Positions 24,824 to 31,828 of a stretch of 50,098 bases of DNA are shown one piece after another. The notes below the pieces were generated by a model. It did no database searches and was not told the origin of the DNA. It was given only the letters and a program-made list of their open reading frames with translations. Both the position numbers and the translations under genes were made by a program. Numbering within the stretch: position 1 is the first letter of the stretch; each line of letters opens with the position of its first letter. The stretch is from a bacterium (lineage in GTDB: Bacteria > Desulfobacterota > DSWW01). Location: positions 1 to 50,098 of the forward strand of contig JANQFG010000240.1 of assembly GCA_028277985.1 (NCBI GenBank), written 5' to 3'.

Positions 24824-26203
24824 TTACACACTTCCAACATACCCGCCGTGGGGCGCCTGGATGACGGCTTCGCCCTCCTCGGCAACCAGCCTTCCCCGGA
24901 CAAACGTCTTGACCGCCTTGCCTCGCACCTTTCTGCCTTCGTAGATCGAGAAATCCGAGCCCTGCTTCAGCGTGTCCACGCCCAGGGTCCACTCTCTCTT
25001 CGGATCGATGATGACGATATCCGCGTCCGATCCCGGGCTCAGCACACCCTTTTTCGGATAAATGCCGAAGATGCGGGCCGTGTTTTCGGCGCACACCTGG
25101 GCCATCCTTTCCCAGGTGATCCGGCCCTTGAGTACGCCCTCGCTTACCATGATGGGCAGGATGGCGCCCGTGCCCGAGAAGCCCACGATGGCGTCCCAGA
25201 GCCCGCCTCTCTCCTTCTCTTCCCGGCTGTAGATGCAGTTGTCGCTGCCTATCGTATCCAAGGTTCCCTGGGCCAGGCCCTTCCAGAGTTTGTCGCAGTC
25301 CTCCTGGTCCCGCAAAGGAGGGTTCACCTTCGCGATGATGCCCAGGTCGCAGTCTTTTGTGATAGGTGCCAGATAGTGGGGCGTTGTCTCTCCATATACG
25401 GGGATGCCCCTTTCCTTCAGCCAGGCGATCGCATCGACGCTTTCCCTCGCGCTAACGTGCACGATATACAGAGGGCACCCGGTCTCCATGGACATCAAGC
25501 CACTCTCGAAGACGTGAATCGTTTCGCAGATGTTCGGCCTGGCCTCGGACCAGGCACGGATGTCGGTGCGACCTTCAGCTTTCAGTCGGGTTGCCAGGGC
25601 CTGGATAATCGACGATTCTTCGGCGTGCACCATTGCCACGGCGCGGTCGGCGTATCCGGCGATCGCCTCGAAGCCCCGGTAGACCGTGCCCATGTCGAAC
25701 CAGGTGATCCCGAAGTGCTCGCCTTCCGGTCCGATGTAACCGAGCGGGAATTTGAAGGACGTGACACCATGGTCGTCGATCATTGTGGGGATTTCGGCGA
25801 TAAGCGGATCCGTGATAGGGGCGACATGGAACTTGAAGTCGACGATCGAGTGCCTGCCGGCTGCGTTCCTGCTCATCTCCAGTGGTCGGACCGAAGTCTC
25901 GATGTCGAGACCGCCCATGGTGCTGATCAGGGTCGTGACCCCTCCCACCGCGGCGCTCACCGATTCGGTCGTGATGTCACTCACGAATTTGGCTTCGTCC
26001 TGGGCCATCCCGAGCCCGATGTGCTGGTGAGGGTCGATCAATCCGGGAAAGACGATCAGGCCCCCGGCGTCGACCTCCTGTTCTGCCTCCGGTAGGGTCG
26101 AATCCGTACCGATCTGTGCGACGACGCCATCCCGGACCGCAAGGGCCCCGGGAATGATCCCGTGGGGGGTGACCACAAGCCCGTTTCTAATGACGAGATC
26201 CAT
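24824..26203 (-). CDS. Dihydropyrimidinase/hydantoinase-like cyclic amidohydrolase
   Basis: This 459-residue amidohydrolase-superfamily enzyme has an intact binuclear metal site: His59 and His61 (DPHQHIG), the likely carbamylated Lys151 (TSFKFPLGY), His193 (MVHAEESS), His249 (YIVHVSA) and Asp321 (IGSDNC). These match dihydropyrimidinase, hydantoinase and allantoinase, which open cyclic amide rings. Length is normal. No pyrimidine genes lie nearby; instead it is followed by an acyl-CoA ligase, so it could act on a cyclic amide or imide-type carboxylate, or be a related hydrolase of unknown substrate. The start at 26203 was chosen because GGAGGG lies nine bases before it and the family's usual MDLVIRNG opening begins there. 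A good promoter lies just upstream. Confidence 0.92.
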   Translation of the reverse strand: MDLVIRNGLVVTPHGIIPGALAVRDGVVAQIGTDSTLPEAEQEVDAGGLIVFPGLIDPHQHIGLGMAQDEAKFVSDITTESVSAAVGGVTTLISTMGGLDIETSVRPLEMSRNAAGRHSIVDFKFHVAPITDPLIAEIPTMIDDHGVTSFKFPLGYIGPEGEHFGITWFDMGTVYRGFEAIAGYADRAVAMVHAEESSIIQALATRLKAEGRTDIRAWSEARPNICETIHVFESGLMSMETGCPLYIVHVSARESVDAIAWLKERGIPVYGETTPHYLAPITKDCDLGIIAKVNPPLRDQEDCDKLWKGLAQGTLDTIGSDNCIYSREEKERGGLWDAIVGFSGTGAILPIMVSEGVLKGRITWERMAQVCAENTARIFGIYPKKGVLSPGSDADIVIIDPKREWTLGVDTLKQGSDFSIYEGRKVRGKAVKTFVRGRLVAEEGEAVIQAPHGGYVGSV

Positions 26204-26232
26204 CACGATCGTCCCTCCCCTTGTGCGGATGA

Positions 26233-26262
26233 AGTATAGGAAAAGATAGAAAAAGGTGTCAA
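26233..26262 (-). promoter_or_regulatory. Sigma-70-type promoter for the amidohydrolase-ligase operon
   Basis: On the minus strand a perfect -35 TTGACA (34 bases before, plus positions 26257-26262) is followed by an 18-base spacer and TATACT (26233-26238). It lies 30 bases upstream of the ATG at 26203, so the 5' leader would be short. Confidence 0.75.
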
Positions 26263-26477
26263 ACAGGAGCGAGATCGGCGTCAATTCATTTCGGTTCCGG
26301 GCATCCGACCCTATCCGCTTGTTCTCACAGGCCGAACCTGATACCGTAAAAAACCTGTCGTAGGAGGAGAACGAAGCACCTGGTTGGATAGGAGTCGTGG
26401 CTAGATCGTTGCGGACAGCGATCTCGCCGGCTACCAACGCCAACTAAGACACACTCGACCTGACGGGAGCTCGTGAA

Positions 26478-28157
26478 ATGGAAGTGCGCAAGGCGGATGT
26501 GCTCGTCATCGGCTCCGGAGGTGCGGGCATCATGGCCGCTGTCGAGGCGGAGCGTGCCGGAGCAAAGGTAATCGTCGCGTCGAAAGAGCCGGTCGGGTAT
26601 GGAGACACCCGCATCGCGCTCGGCATCATGTCCACCTCCCCCGACACCGCTGCCGGAGATACGGAGGAAGCCTTCGTGGAGGATTTGATCCGCGGGGGCG
26701 AGTACCTGAACGATCCCGGCCTCGTTCGGGCCCTGGTCGGGGATGCTATGGACGCCACGCTCAACTTCGAAGGGATGGGTCACGTTTTCTCGCGGAATCC
26801 GGAAGGAGTCCTTACCCGAATGTCGCTTCCTCCAGGTGGGCATCGGGCCTCGCGCGCGCTCCACAGCCCCTTCATGGGTATCTCCATGAGCCATGCCTTG
26901 AGGTCAGGCATGGCGCGGGCTCAGGTCGAGGTTCTTGAAGAGACCGTCTGCTCCGAGCTTCTCGTGAAGGACGGAGAGGTCGTCGGCGCGGCGGCTTTTC
27001 GTATGATGACGGGCGAACCGATTACGCTGCTGGCGAAATCAACCATCGTCGCCGCAGGTGGGGGAGGGAGCCTCTACTATCCTCACACGGACTGTATGCC
27101 TTCGGTCGTGGGGGACAGCTTCGGACTCGGTTTGCGTGCGGGGGCCGAGCTCGTGGACATGGAGCAAATCCAGTTCCTTCCCTTCGGCATTACGCACCCG
27201 CCTGCCCTGCTCGGCATCCCGTGCGGGGAGCCCTCCATGGCCGGGCCCCTCGGCCGGCTCTTAAACAGCCGGGGCGAGGTGGTTCTCGAAAACATCATGC
27301 CCCTGACGCGGGCCCAGGTGGCCCGGGTCGTTGTGGAGGAGATCCGGAAGGGAGGCGCCACGGAGCATGGAGGACTTCTACTCGACCTTACCCCTAACCT
27401 TGGAAGCCCTGAGGGAGAGTTCTTCCTCGCCATGCTGAAGGAGTTCGCGGGGGCATTCCTGGACGGGGTGCGCAGGGCCTATGGGAAGGAGGCCGCCGAT
27501 TTCAAGGTTCCATGGGATGTGCTCCCGACGGCCCACTACAACATGGGGGGTATCAAGACCGATGCATCGTGTCGCAGCCGGGTGGCAGGCCTCTACGCCT
27601 GCGGGCAGGCTCAGGGCGGCGTGATGGGAGGGAACCGGCTCGGGTCGACGTCCCTTACCGAAATTTTCGTCTTCGGTAAAAGGGCCGGCCGAACCGCAGC
27701 GGCGGAGGCGGAAGGCCGAAAGTCTGCGGATGAAGGCGTTGCCGCAGATGCGATCGACAGGCTTCGATCTCTTCAAGGATCGAAAGGAACCTGTCGGCCC
27801 ATCGACGTGAAGCGCAACCTCCAAAGGCTGATGTGGAACAAGGTCGGTCCTCTTCGTGACGCTGACGCACTCGAGCAGGCCCTGGAGGGAATCGAACGAC
27901 TCAAGGAGCGGGCGCGAGACTTGAGCATTGCGGATTTCAGCCGGTGCAACCAGGAAATCATAGACGCGATCGAGCTTCCGCACATGCTTGCGGCGGCAGA
28001 GGCAATGGCCGTGTCCGCAGGGGAGCGGCGCGAGTCACGGGGGGCGCACGTGCGATCCGATTTCCCGGACCATGACGAAGAAAACCCGGTACAGAATGTT
28101 CTCGTGGAATTGAAAAACGGTACGTGCACGACACGTTGCATGGAGGCTGGCGAATGA
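26478..28157 (+). CDS. FAD-dependent oxidoreductase, fumarate reductase/succinate dehydrogenase flavoprotein-like
   Basis: This 559-residue flavoprotein has the dinucleotide-binding GSGGAGIMAAVEAERAGA (12-29), IVAAGGGGSLYYPHTD, the LPTAHYNMGGIKTD segment and NRLGSTSLTEIFVFGKRAG, all landmarks of SdhA/FrdA relatives. The usual QFHPT motif is changed to QFLPFG. The RGEGGxLLN region with the proton-shuttling arginine is not recognisable (GPLGRLLNSRGE), so it probably reduces or oxidises something other than fumarate/succinate. Its stop overlaps the start of the Fe-S subunit by four bases (ATGA), so the two are a complex. No membrane anchor is encoded, so it is likely soluble, in the style of thiol-driven fumarate reductases. 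It diverges from the amidohydrolase operon. Confidence 0.9.
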   Translation: MEVRKADVLVIGSGGAGIMAAVEAERAGAKVIVASKEPVGYGDTRIALGIMSTSPDTAAGDTEEAFVEDLIRGGEYLNDPGLVRALVGDAMDATLNFEGMGHVFSRNPEGVLTRMSLPPGGHRASRALHSPFMGISMSHALRSGMARAQVEVLEETVCSELLVKDGEVVGAAAFRMMTGEPITLLAKSTIVAAGGGGSLYYPHTDCMPSVVGDSFGLGLRAGAELVDMEQIQFLPFGITHPPALLGIPCGEPSMAGPLGRLLNSRGEVVLENIMPLTRAQVARVVVEEIRKGGATEHGGLLLDLTPNLGSPEGEFFLAMLKEFAGAFLDGVRRAYGKEAADFKVPWDVLPTAHYNMGGIKTDASCRSRVAGLYACGQAQGGVMGGNRLGSTSLTEIFVFGKRAGRTAAAEAEGRKSADEGVAADAIDRLRSLQGSKGTCRPIDVKRNLQRLMWNKVGPLRDADALEQALEGIERLKERARDLSIADFSRCNQEIIDAIELPHMLAAAEAMAVSAGERRESRGAHVRSDFPDHDEENPVQNVLVELKNGTCTTRCMEAGE

Positions 28158-28807
28158 GCATCCGCGTCTCGATAAAGAGATACGACCCGGAAAGAGGTGG
28201 CGAGCCGGCGTGGGTCGACTATGAGATTCCCGCCCACGAAAAGACCACTGTGCTGGAAGCCCTGATGCAGATCTATGAGGACATGGATCCGACCCTGGCT
28301 TTCCGGTTCGGCTGCCGGTTCGACAAGTGCGGCCTCTGCGCGGTGGAGGTGAACGGCAAGCCCAGGATGGCATGCTACACAGACATCAAGGACGGAATGA
28401 AGATCGGGCCCCTTACGGGCATGCCCGTCGTGCGCGATCTGGTGACCGACCGGACTGCATTTTTCGAGGCCCTTCGTGAACTGGAGATCTACATCCCGGA
28501 CCAGGGGGAACGCTCAGAGCCTCAGGTCCTGCAGCAGAGTGAGGTGCACACAAAACTTCTCTCCTGTGTGGAATGCCTCGCATGCAACGCGACCTGTCCG
28601 GGCTACGACTTCGAGAAGAATCCCCTCGTTGGCCCATATACCTTCGTGAAACTCGCGCAGCTCCATCTCGACCCACGCAACAAGATCGACCGGAAGAAGC
28701 AGGCCCTCGATCTGGGGCTCGGTGGGTGCGGAGGATGCAAGAAGTGCATCTGCATCCACGGGATCAACATCCGGAAACACGCCGTCGAGGTCCTGTTGGG
28801 CGAGTAA
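28154..28807 (+). CDS. Iron-sulfur subunit, fumarate reductase/succinate dehydrogenase type
   Basis: This 217-residue partner of the flavoprotein has a plant-type [2Fe-2S] site (Cys54, 59, 62, 74, in GCRFDKCGLC) and a [4Fe-4S] site (Cys138, 141, 144, 148, ending CPG). A third Cys group at 192, 195, 198 and 200 differs from the normal SdhB pattern, where the last Cys follows three residues and is followed by Pro. It therefore carries electrons over three centres, but the last may be unusual. The start is the ATG at 28154, which overlaps the flavoprotein stop. No cytochrome b gene follows, and the downstream DNA holds palindromic repeats, so the electron partner is a soluble carrier or another gene elsewhere. 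Confidence 0.9.
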   Translation: MSIRVSIKRYDPERGGEPAWVDYEIPAHEKTTVLEALMQIYEDMDPTLAFRFGCRFDKCGLCAVEVNGKPRMACYTDIKDGMKIGPLTGMPVVRDLVTDRTAFFEALRELEIYIPDQGERSEPQVLQQSEVHTKLLSCVECLACNATCPGYDFEKNPLVGPYTFVKLAQLHLDPRNKIDRKKQALDLGLGGCGGCKKCICIHGINIRKHAVEVLLGE

Positions 28808-28808
28808 A

Positions 28809-28917
28809 CGTCATTCCCGCGAAGCTTATCCCCACGAAGGCGGGGAGCGGGAATCCCGTAGCCCGTCATTCCCGCCCCCGCCTGAAGATTGCGGGGGCAG
28901 GCTCCGGTGGGAATCCC
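28809..28917. repeat. Two dispersed CGTCATTCCCGC...GGGAATCC palindromic repeat units
   Basis: Two head-to-tail units start with CGTCATTCCCGC (28809-28820 and 28864-28875) and end with GGGAATCCC (28849-28857 and 28909-28917), each able to fold back. This ATTCCC...GGGAAT palindrome type is dispersed in many bacterial genomes, often behind genes. They lie between the Fe-S subunit gene and the convergent DUF362 gene and could act as a bidirectional terminator. They share an AAGCTT core and CGAAGG-x-GGGG pattern with the element at 14008-14077. Confidence 0.8.
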
Positions 28918-28936
28918 TCTGCTCAAGAGTCCGGAA

Positions 28937-30085
28937 TCAACTCCACTGTGCCTTGATCGCGTCGAAGATATCCACGCCGTCGTGGACGAGCTCGACCAAC
29001 TCGGGACTCCCGGTCCCGAGCCTAAGCTCTACGGCCCGCTTGATCTGTGCGTCCTGCCACACGGAACGATGAACGTATGGCCTGTCCACTCCCTCCTCGA
29101 TCGCGTAGTGCTTGAGAATGGCCAAACCCAGGGAATCACACACCACCCTGTCGCGGGAGGCAAGAACAATCCCGGCGTTCACGGTCATGAGAGGGCCGTC
29201 CTGACTGCCCGAGCCCCAGAAACCGCCCGCAGGCCCGTTCTTCAGGGCAAGGGTTGTCGCGTCAATGACATTCATCGTGATGCGCGGCACGATGCGTCCA
29301 AGCTCGGCAACCTGGAAGCCCAGGTTCTCATCGTGAATATTCGACTCGATCCTGGAGCCTTCGCCGGCGAAAGGGAGTATGCCGACGAAGTTCTTGATGC
29401 AGGCGGTGAAGACCGCGTTGGAATGGGGACAGTCCTCGTGGTTCTTGAGTATGGGGACATTGATGAAGTGATCGTATTCAGGCGCCCGGGGATCCAGTGA
29501 GCGGGGGATTCGTTTTTCTCCCTGAATGTATCGCCATTCCGGGTCGTGGAAGCCCACATACTCCTCACCGTCCCAGCTCATGAATCTCGCACCTTCCTGA
29601 CGGCACAGCTCCAGGTATCCCGAAATTCCTGCGAAGAGAAGCGTGGGCAGGCCCAGGCCGCTGGACTCGGCGATGGTGATATTCCTGCTGTCCGTGTGCT
29701 CGGCCACAGCCTGTATCACACCTCGCAGCACCTCGACGTTGGTGCACACATTGGGGAGCGGCCCGGTAAGGTTTGGCTTGATGACGACCTTGTCGCCACC
29801 CTTGATGTCACCCAACCCTCCCGCCAGATCGATCGCACGCCTGACGGTTGTCACGATATCCGATGCCCGTGCGATTCCCGCTGAGGCAGGGCTTCCGGGA
29901 GCAGGGTTCGCTATCCCACCCGTATCCGGATCTTCCGATCCGCAAGAGGAAGTGAAGGGTAGATGCAGACCCGCTGTTGTGATCGCCACGGCTTTCAGGA
30001 ACTCGCGGCGGCTCATCGGCGGCAGCCCCATCCTCCTTCTCTTCTCCTTGAGTCGGAGAAGGTGCTTGTAAAGGTGTTCACTCAT
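28937..30085 (-). CDS. DUF362-domain protein with Tat-type signal
   Basis: This 382-residue protein has an N-terminal twin-arginine motif SRREFLK (residues 25-31) followed by a hydrophobic stretch (AVAITTAGLHLPF), so export in folded form by the Tat system is likely. A Cys after it (TSSCGS) is a weak lipobox candidate. The mature part matches the DUF362 family: VVIKPNLTGPLPNVCTN, ITIAESSG, FINVPILKNHEDC, CIKNFVGILPF and a C-terminal LASRDRVVCDSLGLAIL. The function of these proteins is not well known; some are fused to ferredoxin domains, but none is seen here. It is 14 bases after the lipoprotein gene, so the two are probably co-transcribed. GGAGG precedes the ATG. Confidence 0.88.
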   Translation of the reverse strand: MSEHLYKHLLRLKEKRRRMGLPPMSRREFLKAVAITTAGLHLPFTSSCGSEDPDTGGIANPAPGSPASAGIARASDIVTTVRRAIDLAGGLGDIKGGDKVVIKPNLTGPLPNVCTNVEVLRGVIQAVAEHTDSRNITIAESSGLGLPTLLFAGISGYLELCRQEGARFMSWDGEEYVGFHDPEWRYIQGEKRIPRSLDPRAPEYDHFINVPILKNHEDCPHSNAVFTACIKNFVGILPFAGEGSRIESNIHDENLGFQVAELGRIVPRITMNVIDATTLALKNGPAGGFWGSGSQDGPLMTVNAGIVLASRDRVVCDSLGLAILKHYAIEEGVDRPYVHRSVWQDAQIKRAVELRLGTGSPELVELVHDGVDIFDAIKAQWS

Positions 30086-30099
30086 ACGAGGAGCCTCCG

Positions 30100-31113
30100 T
30101 TATTTCACGCTGCCCTTTACATTCGGATATCGGTATTCGAGGTGATCATTGCTCGAGATCTGTGTCATGGTCCCGTCACCCAGGAAATAGGCGTTGATCC
30201 TGGCGGCGTGTGCCCAGATGATGAATGCCTCATCCGGATCCCAACTCGGATACCAGCTGACAATCGAAGGGTCGTACGGTGTGATTTCCACTTCGTTGTC
30301 GATCACCCGATTGACAGGGTCGAAATCGGCATAGGCAATCACCGCGGGCGAGTAGCTGTCCTTGATCAAGCCGTCGAGGCCGCCGTAACCTTCCACTTTC
30401 ATGTAGGCAATTCTGCTTTCGCTCGGAGAGATCGTCATCTTGTGAAGGTAGGTATCCGCGAAAGGATAGTTGATGCGTTCATACATTGGCGTACCACCCA
30501 CGCTGGGAGTCAGGAGCAGGTACTCCTGGACGATCTCCCGCCGTACGAGTATGCGGCCGTCGACCAGACTGCTGTAACCCATTTCAAACGCCGTGGGATC
30601 GGAAATGAGCTCTTCCTCTCCTACGTCGCTCTCCGGACTCGTCCAGTAGATGTTCATGCCGGTTGGTATGCTGATTCCCAGAAGCGTGACGCTGCCTTCG
30701 AATCGGGTGAAGGTGATTCTGTCGGATCCATCCCGTGTCCACATCGGATTGAAATCCATATAGTCGCCACTCGTCAGCTGCCTGACCCCGGTGCCGTCGG
30801 CATTCATGACGAATACCTGGGATTTCCAGTTGAAGACGTTCCCATCGCCGTAGCTCAGCGCTCGAAAGAACGTGATGAGCGAGCCGTCCGGCGAATAGGC
30901 CGGCTTGTACTCGTCCAGATCACTCGTGGTCATGTAGTGGATTTCCGAGGCAGTGGATTTGCTCTCCGCTATTCTCAAATCCACCGAAGCGATCCATTCG
31001 ATCTCGGTGGAGTTGCTGAAGAGGGGATCTTCTGACGTTGAGCAACCGAAAAGGATCGGTACCAGGCAAGCCATGAGAAGACATACACGTGGAATAAGCC
31101 CTGACTTTCGCAT
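30100..31113 (-). CDS. Lipoprotein with TolB/WD40-like beta-propeller repeats
   Basis: This 337-residue protein has a signal peptide (MRKSGLIPRVCLLMACLVPIL) with lipobox LFGCS (Cys24), so it is likely a lipid-anchored periplasmic or outer-membrane protein. The mature chain has repeated propeller-blade signatures such as YKPAYSPDGSLITFF, MNADGTGVRQLTSGDYMDFNPMWTRDGS and VSWYPSWDPDEAFIIWA, as in TolB C-terminal and WD40-like PD40 repeats. Function is probably binding or scaffolding. It precedes the DUF362 gene. The ribosome site AGGAG lies in a small stem (31121-31135), so translation might be modulated. Confidence 0.85.
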   Translation of the reverse strand: MRKSGLIPRVCLLMACLVPILFGCSTSEDPLFSNSTEIEWIASVDLRIAESKSTASEIHYMTTSDLDEYKPAYSPDGSLITFFRALSYGDGNVFNWKSQVFVMNADGTGVRQLTSGDYMDFNPMWTRDGSDRITFTRFEGSVTLLGISIPTGMNIYWTSPESDVGEEELISDPTAFEMGYSSLVDGRILVRREIVQEYLLLTPSVGGTPMYERINYPFADTYLHKMTISPSESRIAYMKVEGYGGLDGLIKDSYSPAVIAYADFDPVNRVIDNEVEITPYDPSIVSWYPSWDPDEAFIIWAHAARINAYFLGDGTMTQISSNDHLEYRYPNVKGSVK

Positions 31114-31120
31114 TCGGCTT

Positions 31121-31135
31121 CTCCTGTCACAGGAG
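31121..31135 (-). promoter_or_regulatory. Hairpin containing the ribosome-binding site of the lipoprotein gene
   Basis: CTCCTG, a three-base loop and CAGGAG form a 6-bp stem whose second arm holds the AGGAG ribosome site used for the ATG at 31113. Folding would hide the site, so translation could be regulated or simply lowered. The rest of the 284-base gap 31114-31397 shows no gene. Confidence 0.5.
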
Positions 31136-31397
31136 TCTGCTCCGACACGAAGAGAGGATATCGATGATCGCAGATGTGTGTCAAGAAAAGTGGCAGAATG
31201 CGACGACGATCAGAGCAATGCCAATACCGAAAAGGGAATCCGCCAAGATGTCAGTTGATGAAGACTCCTGCCCACGGAGACTCTCCTCTTGTGGCCATGG
31301 TGAAACGATTCGGGGCGGCCGAGGCTATGTCCCTGGTTTTCAAATACGAAGCTCCTCAAGGGGCCTGACCCAGGGCTTGTCGCCAAGTCATGTATCG

Positions 31398-31727
31398 CTA
31401 CCTTGCCGTATGCGGTTTCCCGTCTGCAGCGGCTGACGAAGAACCATTCTTCATGTGGGCTCTCAAGAACCCCTGAATGGTGTCCGACGGTACGGCAAAT
31501 CCAATCCCGTCCGCGCCACGCGCACCCAAGGTCACTACACCCAATACCCGCTTGGAAGCTAAATGGATCAACGGTCCGCCGCTACTGCCGGGATTGATGG
31601 CCGCATCGGTCTGGATGACCTTGATTCCGTCAATCAACCTTATGGAACTGACGATTCCCTGAGAGATGGAACGCTCCAAACCTTCTCCGAGAGGGGATCC
31701 AATGGCGATCACCTCATCACCGACGGA
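31398..31727 (-). pseudogene. Remnant of a trypsin-like HtrA/DegP serine protease
   Basis: The open frame holds only the C-terminal half of an S1C protease domain: VGDEVIAIGSPLGEGLERSISQGIVSS, IQTDAAINPGSSGGPL with the catalytic serine, and GIGFAVPSDTIQGFL. The N-terminal half with the catalytic His and Asp is missing, no signal peptide or PDZ domain is present, and the upstream part of the frame is not protease-like and runs into the end of the aromatic biosynthesis gene. It is most likely a decayed fragment. A small inactive protein is possible but not supported. Confidence 0.75.
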
Positions 31728-31828
31728 GGACCTGTGCTCATCGTCGCACGTACGGGTGGGTGTGCGCTCGTGCGAGCGATGTGCTGAGTTTGCCTGTTCC
31801 AGCCGGTAAGGCCCTGAGCAGCTGTGTT

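Noticed and set aside
23053..24864. Long plus-strand open frame opposite the second acyl-CoA ligase
   Set aside because: No start context or motifs; the minus-strand ligase is complete.
26251..26264. AAAAGGTGTCAAAC resembling the hairpin repeat near 693-715
   Set aside because: It has no second arm and is explained as the -35 part of the amidohydrolase promoter.
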